A DNA stretch of 64,000 bases from Curtobacterium sp. VKM Ac-2865 (GCF_015350905.1 NZ_JADKRZ010000001.1:990724-1054723); one strand, 5' to 3'; shown: positions 8,327-16,655, numbered from the stretch's first letter. Program-made: numbers and translations. Notes: generated from the sequence alone by a model not told the origin.

Positions 8327-8767
8327 TCAGCGCCGGTGCTTGCCCTCCGACGCCGTCGGGTCGGCGAGCGGGTGGTTGCGGAACCAGCGCAGCAGCTCGC
8401 GGGGACGGCTGTGGTCGGCGCTCTGGTCGCCCTGCGCCAGGAAGCCGCTGAAGCCGTCCGGGGTGCCGTTCTCCTCGGAGCGGTCGAAGGCCATGGACCA
8501 CTCGGGGAAGCGCCGGGTGTGGATGGACTCCTCGACGAGCAGCGAGACGTCACCGTGGCGCTCGTCCGCGAGGATGCGGGAGTACGTCGCCATCACGGCG
8601 TCGTAGGGCCCCTCGAGCAGCTGCATGAAGCGGCCGGCGCGGTGCACGAGCATGCCGGACAGGCCGTCGGCGGTGTTCCGCTCACGCGAGTACGCGAGCA
8701 CGGCCTCGAGCTCGTCGTCGTCGAACTGCTCGACGGCCGAGCTCATGTAGACCAGTGACTGCAGCAT
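8327..8767 (-). CDS. Stand-alone BLUF blue-light sensor protein
   Basis: A 146-residue single-domain BLUF protein, which binds FAD and senses blue light. The flavin-site residues can be placed: Tyr7 in the first strand, Asn31 in the SRERN segment, Gln49 in GRFMQLLEG, and Trp90/Met92 in the EWSMAF strand. There is no fused cyclase, phosphodiesterase or DNA-binding domain, so it must act through a partner protein; none is obvious next to it. The ATG has a strong GGGAGGAG ribosome binding site 4 nt upstream on the minus strand. The roughly 45-residue C-terminal tail would form the capping helices. Confidence 0.87.
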   Translation of the reverse strand: MLQSLVYMSSAVEQFDDDELEAVLAYSRERNTADGLSGMLVHRAGRFMQLLEGPYDAVMATYSRILADERHGDVSLLVEESIHTRRFPEWSMAFDRSEENGTPDGFSGFLAQGDQSADHSRPRELLRWFRNHPLADPTASEGKHRR

Positions 8768-8851
8768 GGTGCTCCTCCCTGACGGACCTCCGTTGAGCCT
8801 GCCTCGTCTGCCGCACCAGCGACAGCCCCTGTCCGGGGCTCGTGGCACGAT

Positions 8852-11800
8852 GTGCGTGTGCCTGCTGCCCCGATGATCGACGCCGTCGACGTCATCCGCT
8901 TCGTCGGGCCCCAGACCTTCGGCCGCGCGCGGGACCTCGTCCGGCGCGGGCTCGTCGAGGACGCCACGGCGCACGAGGACGGCTCGATCACCGCCACGGT
9001 CGCCGGCTCCGCCGACGAGCCCTACGACGTCCACGTCGACACCACCCTCGCCCGCGGTGAGTTCGTCCGCCCCGTCCGGTCCCGCTGCACGTGCCCGATC
9101 GGCGGCGAGTGCAAGCACGTCGCCGCAGCCCTGCTCACCATCAACGCACGAGCGGTCGCCGCCCACGCCGGCCCCCGGTCCGAAGCACCGGTCGCGTCCA
9201 CCACGGACTGGAGGCACGAGGTCGCCCGCCTCGCCGGTGACGCCGACGAGCTGGTCACCTCCGGCACCGCCACCCCGCTCGGCCTGCAGTTCGAGCTGCG
9301 CGACGCCGTACCCGCACGCATGGCCGCGCGGGCACGAGCCGCCGGGCGGGCGCTCGCGGCCCCCTCGCGCTCAGTCCGGCTCGGCGTCCGGCCCGTCACC
9401 CGGAGCGGCGCCGGCAACTGGGTGCGCGGGCAGCTCACCTGGGGCACGCTCCCCTACTCGATGAACCGGCTCGGGCTCTCCCCCGAGCAGCACGGGTGGT
9501 TCCTGCAGTTCGCCGCGCTGCACCGCGCCGGCCAGCTCGCGGGGCTGCCCGGGGAGAGCGACTGGATCCACCTCGACGACTTCCAGAGCCCGCTGCTCTG
9601 GCCACTGCTGCGCCAGGCCCCCGGCCTCGGGGTCGCGTTCGTCACCGGGAAGCGCGAGGGCGGGGTGGCCCTCGGGGCCGACGCCCGGGTGCTCCTCGAC
9701 GTCGCACGGTCCGACGCCGGGCTCGTCATCGGCTCGAGCGCCGTGCTCGACGGCCGTCCGGCAGCCGAGGGTGCCGCACGGCTCATCGGGGACCACGGCG
9801 TGTACGTGTTCCGCGAGTCGCCCGAGTTCCACGTCGACCTGGCGCCGACGCCCGACCCCGTGCCCGAGGACCAGCGCCGCATGCTCGTCGAGGGCTCGCG
9901 CATCACCGTCCCCACGGACGAGGTCGACGAGTTCCTGGCCGACTGGTCGCCCCGGCTCCGTGGAGCGCTGGGGCTCGTGAGCTCCGACGGGTCGATCGAG
10001 CTCCCCGAGCGGACACCGCCAGAGCTCGTGCTCACCGTGACGTTCGAGCCGGCCCGGGCACCGCGGACCGACGACGTCGCACACCTGCAGTGGCGCTGGC
10101 ACGTCGACGGGCGGAAGGACCCGGTCGCGATGCACGGGCCGCTGCCCGACCTGCGCGCGGTGCTCGCGGCGGACGACGCCGCGCCGACCGACGCCGACGC
10201 TCCGGGTGCGGGCGCCGTGGAGCCGGCCACGGTCGGACCGGCGGCCGACGACGCAGCGCAGGTCGAGCCTCCCGTCGGTGCGGACGGCGACCACGTCGCG
10301 ACCGGACCCGGTGGTGGACTCGACTGGTTCCAGGACGGCACCGTCGAGGGCGCCGACGTCGCGGTGCTGGCGAACGAACTGCTGCCGTCCCTGGCTGACC
10401 ACGGCGTCCGCGTCGTGGTGCAGGGCGAGCGACTCGACTACGAACGCCTGACCGGGCGACCGCACATCCGCGTCACGACGATGCCGTCGGACAAGCACGA
10501 CTGGTTCGACCTCGGCATCTTCGTCAGCGTCAACGGCAAGCAGATCCCGTTCACCCCGCTGCTCCGGGCGCTCGCCAAGCGGGACCGGCGGATGAAGCTG
10601 ATCGACAACTCGTACCTGTCGCTCGCGGACCCCGCCTTCGACCGGCTCAAGGAGCTCATCGAGGAAGCCCGCGATCAGGACGAGTGGGAGCCGTCGCAGA
10701 CGATGACGGTCACGCCGCTGCAGGCCGGGCTGTGGTCGGAGTTCGACCAGCTCGCCGACGAGACCGACCACGACGCACGCTGGCAGGACATCGCCTCGCG
10801 GTTGCTCGACGCCGCCCCGGAGACCGACCTCGCGGTGCCGTCGACCGTGCACGCGGACCTGCGGCCGTACCAGCGGTCCGGGTACGCCTGGCTGTCGTTC
10901 CTGGTGGCGCACGGGGTCGGTGGGGTGCTGGCCGACGACATGGGGCTCGGCAAGACCCTGCAGGCGCTCGCGATGATCGCCGACCGGCGTGCGTCGCACC
11001 CGGACGACCCGCCCTTCCTCGTCGTCGCACCGACCTCGGTCGTGGGCAACTGGGCGCTCGAAGCTGCCCGGTTCGTCCCGTCGCTCCGGGTCACGACGAT
11101 CGAGACGACCTCGCTGAAGCACCCCTCGCTCGTCGCAGACGCCGCAGCGGACGCCGACGTCGTCGTGACCTCCTACGCGCTGCTCCGGCTCGACGCCGCG
11201 GCGTACACGGAGCAGCGCTGGTCGGCGTTGCTCCTCGACGAGGCCCAGTTCGTGAAGAACCCGCAGTCGCAGACGCACCGGGTGGCCGCCGAGCTGCAGG
11301 CACCCGTGAAGATCGCGATCACCGGGACGCCGCTCGAGAACGGCCTCACCGACCTCTGGGCGCTGTTCTCCATCGTCGCGCCCGGGCTGCTGTCGTCGTC
11401 GACGAAGTTCGGCGACGACTACGTGAAGCCGCTGGCGTCGCCCGACCTCCGCGGAGACGCCCGCTCCGAGCTCACCGCCCGACTCCGTCGACGGATCCGG
11501 CCGCTCATGCTGCGGCGGACGAAGGAGAGCGTGGCGTCCGACCTGCCGCCCAAGCAGGAGCAGGTCGTGCGGGTGACGCTCGACCCCGCGCACCGCGAGG
11601 TCTACGAGCGGACGCTGAACCGGGAGCGCCTCAAGGTGCTCGACCTCATCGACGACCTCGACCGCAACCGGATGATCGTGTTCCGCTCGCTGACGCTGCT
11701 GCGGATGCTCGCGCTCTCCCCCGCGCTCGTCGCGGACGGCGACACGTCGATCCCCTCGGCGAAGCTCGACCTGCTGCTCGACGAGCTCGAACAGCTCGCG

Positions 11801-12259
11801 GCCGAGGGTCGTCGTGCGCTCGTGTTCAGTCAGTTCACGTCGTTCCTGCGCCTCGTCGCCACGGCCCTCGACGCGCGTGGCATCGGGTACGACTACCTCG
11901 ACGGGTCGACCAGGCAGCGCACCAAGGTCATCGACCGCTTCCGGACGGGTACCGCGCCGGCGTTCCTCATCTCGCTCAAGGCCGGCGGGTTCGGGCTCAC
12001 CCTGACCGAGGCCGACACCGTGTTCGTGCTCGACCCGTGGTGGAACCCCGCTGCGGAGTCGCAGGCCGTCGACCGGACCCACCGCATCGGGCAGACCCGT
12101 TCCGTGAACGTCAACCGGCTCATCGCCGAGGACACCATCGAGGAGAAGGTCCTGGCGCTCGCGGCCCGCAAGGCGAAGCTGTTCGCCACGATGATCGACG
12201 ACGACGCCCTGTTCGCGGACGACCTGACCGCCGAGGACGTGCGCTCCCTGTTCGACTGA
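8852..12259 (+). CDS. SWIM zinc-finger SNF2-family helicase
   Basis: A 1135-residue DEAD/SNF2-type ATPase. Residues 79-89 form a SWIM zinc finger (Cys79, Cys81, Cys87, His89). The middle holds a bacterial SNF2-associated region with an Asp/Ala/Pro-rich acidic linker. The ATPase core begins near residue 680: Walker A Asp-Asp-Met-Gly-Leu-Gly-Lys-Thr from about 695, Walker B Asp-Glu-Ala-Gln near 796, TGTPLEN, and the C-terminal helicase half with the DGSTRQR, KAGGFGLTLTEAD and DRTHRIGQ motifs. It probably moves along DNA and remodels protein-DNA complexes during repair or transcription. GTG 8852 is the first usable start; ATG 8873 is an alternative seven codons later. Confidence 0.88.
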   Translation: MRVPAAPMIDAVDVIRFVGPQTFGRARDLVRRGLVEDATAHEDGSITATVAGSADEPYDVHVDTTLARGEFVRPVRSRCTCPIGGECKHVAAALLTINARAVAAHAGPRSEAPVASTTDWRHEVARLAGDADELVTSGTATPLGLQFELRDAVPARMAARARAAGRALAAPSRSVRLGVRPVTRSGAGNWVRGQLTWGTLPYSMNRLGLSPEQHGWFLQFAALHRAGQLAGLPGESDWIHLDDFQSPLLWPLLRQAPGLGVAFVTGKREGGVALGADARVLLDVARSDAGLVIGSSAVLDGRPAAEGAARLIGDHGVYVFRESPEFHVDLAPTPDPVPEDQRRMLVEGSRITVPTDEVDEFLADWSPRLRGALGLVSSDGSIELPERTPPELVLTVTFEPARAPRTDDVAHLQWRWHVDGRKDPVAMHGPLPDLRAVLAADDAAPTDADAPGAGAVEPATVGPAADDAAQVEPPVGADGDHVATGPGGGLDWFQDGTVEGADVAVLANELLPSLADHGVRVVVQGERLDYERLTGRPHIRVTTMPSDKHDWFDLGIFVSVNGKQIPFTPLLRALAKRDRRMKLIDNSYLSLADPAFDRLKELIEEARDQDEWEPSQTMTVTPLQAGLWSEFDQLADETDHDARWQDIASRLLDAAPETDLAVPSTVHADLRPYQRSGYAWLSFLVAHGVGGVLADDMGLGKTLQALAMIADRRASHPDDPPFLVVAPTSVVGNWALEAARFVPSLRVTTIETTSLKHPSLVADAAADADVVVTSYALLRLDAAAYTEQRWSALLLDEAQFVKNPQSQTHRVAAELQAPVKIAITGTPLENGLTDLWALFSIVAPGLLSSSTKFGDDYVKPLASPDLRGDARSELTARLRRRIRPLMLRRTKESVASDLPPKQEQVVRVTLDPAHREVYERTLNRERLKVLDLIDDLDRNRMIVFRSLTLLRMLALSPALVADGDTSIPSAKLDLLLDELEQLAAEGRRALVFSQFTSFLRLVATALDARGIGYDYLDGSTRQRTKVIDRFRTGTAPAFLISLKAGGFGLTLTEADTVFVLDPWWNPAAESQAVDRTHRIGQTRSVNVNRLIAEDTIEEKVLALAARKAKLFATMIDDDALFADDLTAEDVRSLFD

Positions 12260-12312
12260 CGAGCGGCGAGATGCAACATCCCGAGGGTTGGCGGCGGCGG
12301 GCCGGCTCGGCC

Positions 12313-12318
12313 TAGCGT
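12313..12318 (+). promoter_or_regulatory. -10 box TAGCGT of a leaderless promoter
   Basis: TAGCGT lies exactly 6 nt before the ATG at 12325, giving the toxin-antitoxin-like pair its own promoter independent of the helicase gene. Confidence 0.42.
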
Positions 12319-12324
12319 CGGTGC

Positions 12325-12522
12325 ATGCTCCTTCTCGATGCGCCGCCGACCACTCGCTCTGTCCTCGAACCTGACCGCGCCCACGTGGTGCGATCCGCGA
12401 CCGGAATGTCATCAGTCCTGAGGCTGCCCAACGGCACGGACGTGCCGCTGCTCGGCGGCACCGGGATCTTCTCGGGCATGTACCCGCCGAACTACCTCGA
12501 AGACCTGCGCTCCGCCGACTAG
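12325..12522 (+). CDS. Putative antitoxin partner of the PIN toxin
   Basis: A 65-residue protein that directly precedes a PIN-domain gene; the G of its stop codon is also the G of the toxin's GTG start. This is the arrangement of VapBC-like modules, where the first gene encodes the antitoxin. The protein does not show the AbrB, RHH or Phd fold of known VapB types: it is Pro- and Gly-rich with a Gly-Gly-Thr-Gly-Ile-Phe-Ser-Gly segment and a C-terminal Tyr-Leu-Glu-Asp-Leu-Arg tail. The tail could be the toxin-binding part. The function is inferred from position only. The leaderless -10 box supports the start. Confidence 0.55.
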   Translation: MLLLDAPPTTRSVLEPDRAHVVRSATGMSSVLRLPNGTDVPLLGGTGIFSGMYPPNYLEDLRSAD

Positions 12523-12956
12523 TGATCACCCTCGACGCGAGCGTCCTGATCGCGTGGTCGGACACCGGAGACGCGAGCCATCAGCGCGCCGTCGACCTGA
12601 TCGACGAGCACGAGTGGGACGAGTTCGCAACGAACGCCGTTGCACTCTCCGAGCTTCTCGTCCGACCGCACCGACGTGGTCGGACGGAGGGAGTGACGGC
12701 GCTGCTGGCCGCCCTCGGCGTGCGTGTGCTGCCCATCACCTCGGATGACGCCGCCGGCGTCGCAGCGCTCCGCGCGGAACTGGGCCTCCGCGCGCCCGAT
12801 GCCACGGTGTTGCACACAGCGGTCTCGAGCGCCGACGCTCTGGCCACCTTCGACAAACGCTTGGCGTCGGCAGCGAAACGCCTCGACGTCACAGTGATCA
12901 CGGATGCGCCGGAAGAGTCGCCGGACTGGTCACCACCGTGGTGCTCAGCCGAGTGA
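12522..12956 (+). CDS. PIN-domain ribonuclease toxin, VapC-like
   Basis: A 144-residue PIN-domain protein. The acidic metal-binding quartet can be placed: Asp5 in the N-terminal LDAS motif, Glu44 in ALSELL, Asp93 in APDATVL and Asp111 in ATFDKRL. PIN toxins of the VapC class cut tRNA, rRNA or mRNA in a Mg2+-dependent way and are held inactive by the partner encoded upstream. The GTG start shares one base with the upstream stop (TAGTG), which implies translational coupling. The last 20 residues are Pro- and Trp-rich and extend beyond the usual PIN fold. The 3' end overlaps the convergent isochorismatase-like gene by 12 bp. Confidence 0.8.
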   Translation: MITLDASVLIAWSDTGDASHQRAVDLIDEHEWDEFATNAVALSELLVRPHRRGRTEGVTALLAALGVRVLPITSDDAAGVAALRAELGLRAPDATVLHTAVSSADALATFDKRLASAAKRLDVTVITDAPEESPDWSPPWCSAE

Positions 12957-13496
12957 GGCACTCCACTCCGCGGTGGTGACGACGTCGGCCTGCCGCGGGA
13001 ACACCTTCTCCAGCAGCACGCGGTGCACCTCGGGGTCGCCGTCCGCGCACGCGTCCGACAGCACCGTCAGCCCGAAGTCGAGGTCCGCCGCCTGCCGCAG
13101 CGTCGAGAGCACGACACCGCTCGTGGCGATGCCGGCGAGCACGAGGTCGCGGACCTCGAGCCCGCGGAGCAGCACCTCGAGGTCAGACCCGACGAAGGCG
13201 CTCACGCGGAGCTTCGTCACGACGAGGTCGTCGTCGCCCACGCCGAACGCAGCGTGGACGTCCGAGGCGCCGGGCGCCATCGAGCCCATGCGCTCCCGCA
13301 TGCCGCCGAACATCCGGTTGGACGCCGCGACCTCGGGAGCACCCGGGCGGAACGCCACCCGCACGAACACCACCGGGATCCGGCGCTCGCGCGCGGCCGA
13401 CACCGCGGCCGTCGCGGCAGCGAGGGACTCCTCGCTGCCGAGACGGTCGACGATGCTGTTCTGGTAGTCCATCACCAGCAGGGCGCTGCCGGACAT
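12945..13496 (-). CDS. Isochorismatase-like hydrolase without the catalytic Cys
   Basis: A 183-residue isochorismatase-fold protein. The N-terminal Val-Met-Asp-Tyr-Gln-Asn carries the expected Asp10, and a Lys-Leu-Arg-Val-Ser-Ala-Phe strand supplies the family Lys. At the position where cysteine hydrolases have Thr-x-x-Cys-Val, this protein reads Ala-Thr-Ser-Gly-Val-Val-Leu-Ser-Thr, so the nucleophilic Cys is absent. It is therefore nearer to the true isochorismatase type, or a non-catalytic or differently reacting subgroup; the substrate is unknown. ATG 13496 overlaps no family sequence upstream and lies 2 bp from the end of the aldo/keto reductase gene, so the two are probably co-transcribed. 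Confidence 0.75.
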   Translation of the reverse strand: MSGSALLVMDYQNSIVDRLGSEESLAAATAAVSAARERRIPVVFVRVAFRPGAPEVAASNRMFGGMRERMGSMAPGASDVHAAFGVGDDDLVVTKLRVSAFVGSDLEVLLRGLEVRDLVLAGIATSGVVLSTLRQAADLDFGLTVLSDACADGDPEVHRVLLEKVFPRQADVVTTAEWSASLG

Positions 13497-13497
13497 G

Positions 13498-14277
13498 TCA
13501 GTGCCCAAGCGCGTCGATCTGGCGGACCTCGTCGTCGGACAGGCTGATCGTGGCACCGGCCGCGTTCGACCGGATGCGCTCCGGGTTGGACGACTTCGGG
13601 ATCACGACGAACTCGTGGGCGACGTGCCACGCGACGATGACCTGGGCGGCGTCGGCGTCGTGCGCCTCGGCGATGGACACCAGCGTCGGGTCCTCGAGGT
13701 TGCTCGCCTTGAAGGGGCTGTAGCCCTCGAGCACGACACCGCGCTCGCGCAGTCCGTCCGCGACGGCAGCGTCGAACTCGACGGGGCTCCACTTGATCTG
13801 GTTCACGGCCGGCGTGACCCCGGTCACCTCGATGAGCTCATCGATCTGCGCGAGCGAGTAGTTGCTGACGCCGATGGCCTTCGTCAGGCCGTCCTGCTGC
13901 GCCTGCACGAGCTGCTGCCAGACGTCGGGGCGGGCCTCCCCGTTCGGCGGCCAGTGCACCAGCCACAGGTCGAGGTGGTCGAGCCCGAGCTGCTCGAGGC
14001 TCTCCGCGAGCGTCGCGCGGACACGGTCGGCGTTGTCCGGCGGGAGCTTCGTCGTGACGAAGACGTCGTCGCGGGCGAGCCCGGAGTCGGCGATGGCCTT
14101 CCCCACGCCGCGCTGGTTGCTGTAGCCGGTGGCGGTGTCGATGTGGCGGTACCCGGCCTCGAGGGCGGAGCTCACGGCGGCGGGCGCGTCGGAGTCGTCG
14201 ATCTGCCAGGTGCCGAAGCCGAGGAGCGGCATCGCTCCACCGGACACCGGCACGGACGGTTCTGCGTAGTCGGTCAT
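13498..14277 (-). CDS. Aldo/keto reductase, AKR5-type
   Basis: A 259-residue NADPH-dependent aldo/keto reductase with the (beta/alpha)8 pattern. The catalytic tetrad is visible: Asp in the IDTATGYSNQ motif, Tyr of the same motif, Lys in VTTKLPP, and His in LVHWPP. The Ile-Pro-Lys-Ser-Ser-Asn-Pro-Glu-Arg-Ile segment near the C-terminus binds the cofactor phosphate. Length fits the 2,5-diketo-gluconate reductase-like AKR5 group; the actual substrate is unknown. ATG 14277 is chosen as the start because the upstream in-frame part has no family similarity. The isochorismatase-like gene follows immediately. Confidence 0.83.
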   Translation of the reverse strand: MTDYAEPSVPVSGGAMPLLGFGTWQIDDSDAPAAVSSALEAGYRHIDTATGYSNQRGVGKAIADSGLARDDVFVTTKLPPDNADRVRATLAESLEQLGLDHLDLWLVHWPPNGEARPDVWQQLVQAQQDGLTKAIGVSNYSLAQIDELIEVTGVTPAVNQIKWSPVEFDAAVADGLRERGVVLEGYSPFKASNLEDPTLVSIAEAHDADAAQVIVAWHVAHEFVVIPKSSNPERIRSNAAGATISLSDDEVRQIDALGH

Positions 14278-14360
14278 GTCACCGTGTCTACGCGGTGATG
14301 TCGGAGGCGTCCGCCAGGATCGACGGGAACCGCCGAGCACCACCAGGAGTCCCACCAGCG

Positions 14361-15167
14361 ATGCCCTCCCGCCGACGCCGCCCCATCCGCCTCCGCACGG
14401 GGATCACCTCCGTGCTCGTCCTCCTCGCGATCGTCGTCGCCGGGTACGCCACCCTGACGGCCGAACCGACCATGCCGGGGCCGAGCCGAGCCTCCAGCCC
14501 GACCGCGGCCAGCCCCGCGATCACCACCAGCCCCGCGCTCTCCGCGAGTGCCGCACCGACGGCGCCCGCTGTCCCGGCACCCCCAGCCCCAGCGCCCACA
14601 GCCCCGCAGGCGGCTGCCGCGGCCCACGCTCGCGACCTGCTCACCGCGCTCCCGGTGAAGGGCCCGGCGCCGGCCACCGGCTACGACCGCACCGGGGACT
14701 TCGGCTCCGCCTGGCTCGACGTCGACCACAACGGCTGCGACACCCGCAACGACGTCCTCGCCCGCGACCTCACCGACGTCGTCCGCAGCGGTCCGTGCCG
14801 GGTGCTCACCGGCGAGCTCGTGTCGCCGTACAGCGGCACCACGATCGACTTCGTGCGCGGGGACACGACGTCGACCGCGGTGCAGATCGACCACGTCGTC
14901 GCACTCGAGAACGTCTGGCGCACCGGCGGGCAGCAGCTCAGCCAGGACGAACGCCAGGCCCTGGCCAACGACCCGGAGAACCTCTTCGCGGTCGACCAGC
15001 ACTCGAACGCGCAGAAGCGCTCCGGGGACGCGGCCACGTGGCTGCCCGCGAACACGGCGTTCCGCTGCACGTACGTCGAGCACCAGGTCGCGATCAAGAC
15101 GACGTACCGACTGTGGGTCGTGCCCGCCGAGCGTGACGCCATCGAACGGGTCCTCGCGCGCTGCTGA
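14361..15167 (+). CDS. Surface-anchored HNH endonuclease family protein
   Basis: A 268-residue protein with an N-terminal basic stretch and one membrane segment (about residues 12-32). An Ala/Pro/Thr-rich linker of about 60 residues follows, then an extracellular HNH nuclease domain. The domain shows Gln-Ile-Asp-His-Val-Val-Ala-Leu, Ala-Asn-Asp-Pro-Glu-Asn-Leu and Asn-Ala-Gln-Lys, the DUF1524-like HNH pattern, with Cys residues that probably pair. It probably degrades extracellular DNA or RNA for nutrition or competition. A start at 14295 would add 22 hydrophilic residues; ATG 14361 gives a normal signal-anchor. Confidence 0.75.
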   Translation: MPSRRRRPIRLRTGITSVLVLLAIVVAGYATLTAEPTMPGPSRASSPTAASPAITTSPALSASAAPTAPAVPAPPAPAPTAPQAAAAAHARDLLTALPVKGPAPATGYDRTGDFGSAWLDVDHNGCDTRNDVLARDLTDVVRSGPCRVLTGELVSPYSGTTIDFVRGDTTSTAVQIDHVVALENVWRTGGQQLSQDERQALANDPENLFAVDQHSNAQKRSGDAATWLPANTAFRCTYVEHQVAIKTTYRLWVVPAERDAIERVLARC

Positions 15168-15186
15168 ACGGGCTCGACGGAGCGAC

Positions 15187-15203
15187 TTAGACGACAGGTG
15201 TAG
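15187..15203 (+). promoter_or_regulatory. Imperfect dyad TTAGAC-N5-GTGTAG before the SDR gene
   Basis: An imperfect inverted repeat (TTAGAC, 5 nt, GTGTAG; the second arm differs from the exact complement at two positions) lies 65-81 bp before the SDR start. Its size and AT content in GC-rich surroundings resemble operators of TetR-type repressors. This is a weak call by eye. Confidence 0.28.
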
Positions 15204-15267
15204 CCTGATAACCGGCTGATGCAAACGCACCGACCTTCATCGTCGAAGACCTCAGGAGGCCTCCCCC

Positions 15268-16071
15268 ATGACCGTGTCCAGCACCGTCACCACCCGCTTC
15301 ACCGACCGCGTCGTCCTCATCACCGGCGGCGGTTCCGGCCTCGGCCGCGCCACCGCCGTCCGCCTGGCCACCGAGGGCGCCTCGCTCGCGCTCGTCGACG
15401 TCTCCGAGCAGGGTCTCGCTGCCTCCGTCGCCGCCGTGCACGAGGTCGCCCCGGACGCCGAGGTGCTCACCACCATCGCCGACGTCTCGGACGAGGCCCA
15501 GGTCGACGCCTTCGTCGCCGCCACCGTCGAGCGGTTCGGGCGCATCGACGGCTTCTTCAACAACGCCGGCATCGAGGGCAAGCAGAACCTCACCGAGTCG
15601 TTCACGGCCGCCGAGTTCGACAAGGTCGTCTCGATCAACCTGCGCGGCGTGTTCCTCGGCCTCGAGAAGGTCCTCGCCGTGATGCGCGAGCAGGGCTCCG
15701 GCGAGGTCGTCAACACCGCGAGCGTCGGCGGCATCCGGGGCGTCGGCAACCAGTCCGGCTACGCGGCCGCCAAGCACGGCGTCGTCGGCCTCACCCGCAA
15801 CTCCGCCGTCGAGTACGGCCAGTACGGCATCTCGATCAACGCCATCGCCCCCGGCGCCATCTGGACGCCGATGGTCGAGAACTCCATGAAGCAGCTCGAC
15901 CCGGAGAACCCGCGGAAGGCCGCCGAGGAGTTCATCCAGGTCAACCCGACGAAGCGCTACGGCGAGGCCCCCGAGATCGCCGCGGTCGTCGCGTTCCTGC
16001 TCTCCGACGACGCCTCCTACGTCAACGCGGCGATCGTGCCGATCGACGGCGGACAGTCGGCCAAGTACTGA
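15268..16071 (+). CDS. Short-chain dehydrogenase/reductase
   Basis: A 267-residue classical SDR. Residues 19-25 show the TGGGSGLG NAD(P)-binding loop, with Asn-Asn-Ala-Gly following at the end of strand 4. The catalytic Ser is in NTASVGG and the catalytic Tyr and Lys are in SGYAAAKHG. The C-terminal Pro-Ile-Asp-Gly-Gly is typical. It oxidises or reduces an alcohol/ketone whose identity is not readable. The ATG is preceded by a perfect AGGAGG ribosome binding site 8 nt upstream. A candidate operator lies further upstream, and one copy of the dispersed GGAGGC repeat follows the gene and might serve as its terminator. Confidence 0.87.
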   Translation: MTVSSTVTTRFTDRVVLITGGGSGLGRATAVRLATEGASLALVDVSEQGLAASVAAVHEVAPDAEVLTTIADVSDEAQVDAFVAATVERFGRIDGFFNNAGIEGKQNLTESFTAAEFDKVVSINLRGVFLGLEKVLAVMREQGSGEVVNTASVGGIRGVGNQSGYAAAKHGVVGLTRNSAVEYGQYGISINAIAPGAIWTPMVENSMKQLDPENPRKAAEEFIQVNPTKRYGEAPEIAAVVAFLLSDDASYVNAAIVPIDGGQSAKY

Positions 16072-16109
16072 CACCGGTCGGGCCGGGTCGCCGAGCGGGG
16101 TGCTCGGCA

Positions 16110-16136
16110 CCGGCCTGGAGGCTCGGCTCGCCTCCG
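16110..16136 (+). repeat. Dispersed GGAGGC repeat, intergenic copy 1
   Basis: This copy begins CCGGCCTGGAGGCTCGG and forms a short hairpin from GGAGGC and GCCTCC with a 7-nt loop. The same core is found between genes near 29743, 30482 and 31375. It follows the SDR gene and may also act as a terminator. Confidence 0.5.
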
Positions 16137-16204
16137 ACACCACATCGCGCCATGGGAGCATGGGTGGTCACACGACGCTTCACACGTCGACGGAGGAGAA
16201 CGCA

Positions 16205-16636
16205 GTGAGCACGAACGGATCGACCGGGTCTGGCTTCGGCCGTGGAGCCGAGCAGGCGGAGCCCGACGCCGCCGGTGCCCTGCGCCGCCGCATGGGCGAA
16301 TCGGTCGAGGGCTTCCTCGGCAGCGCCGCCTGGGTGCCGTGGAAGGCTGCCGACACGACCGGTGAGCCCGCGGACGGCAGCGTCGCGCACGTCATGATCC
16401 GCGACCGCGAGTTCGTGCCGGTCTTCACCGATCCTGCGGAGCTGGCCACGAGCCTCCCGGACACCGAAGCACGCGCCATGCCGATGGCCGAACTCGTCAC
16501 CGCCCTCCCCGAGGGGTTCGGCATCGTCGTCGACCCGACCAGCGCGCAGGCGGCGAACTTCCTGCAGGCCGACGTGGTCGCCGGCCTGCGAGCGGGGATG
16601 ACCGGCGGCGTCCCGCTCGACGCCGACGAGCACTGA
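16205..16636 (+). CDS. SseB family protein
   Basis: A 143-residue protein with an N-terminal disordered Gly/Ser-rich stretch and an SseB-type domain. Visible pattern: Ala-Trp-Val-Pro early in the domain, Val-Pro-Val-Phe-Thr-Asp-Pro-Ala-Glu-Leu in the centre, and Gly-Ile-Val-Val-Asp-Pro-Thr near the end. SseB-domain proteins are widespread in actinobacteria, often near translation or cell-envelope genes, and are not functionally defined there. GTG 16205 is preceded by GGAGGAG at good spacing. It lies 19 bp before the GPP34 gene, so the two may be one operon. Confidence 0.72.
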   Translation: MSTNGSTGSGFGRGAEQAEPDAAGALRRRMGESVEGFLGSAAWVPWKAADTTGEPADGSVAHVMIRDREFVPVFTDPAELATSLPDTEARAMPMAELVTALPEGFGIVVDPTSAQAANFLQADVVAGLRAGMTGGVPLDADEH

Positions 16637-16655
16637 CGTCGGTCGACGGCTCCCC

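Noticed and set aside
12260..12324. A tRNA or attachment site beside the toxin-antitoxin pair or at the edges of the restriction-modification island
   Set aside because: No cloverleaf-type sequence or flanking direct repeat could be found by eye at either place.
9371..12565. A 1064-codon open frame on the minus strand opposite the SNF2 helicase gene
   Set aside because: Its product is Arg/Val/Gly/Glu-rich low-complexity sequence with no domain, as expected for the complement of a high-GC gene, while the plus-strand frame has all helicase motifs.
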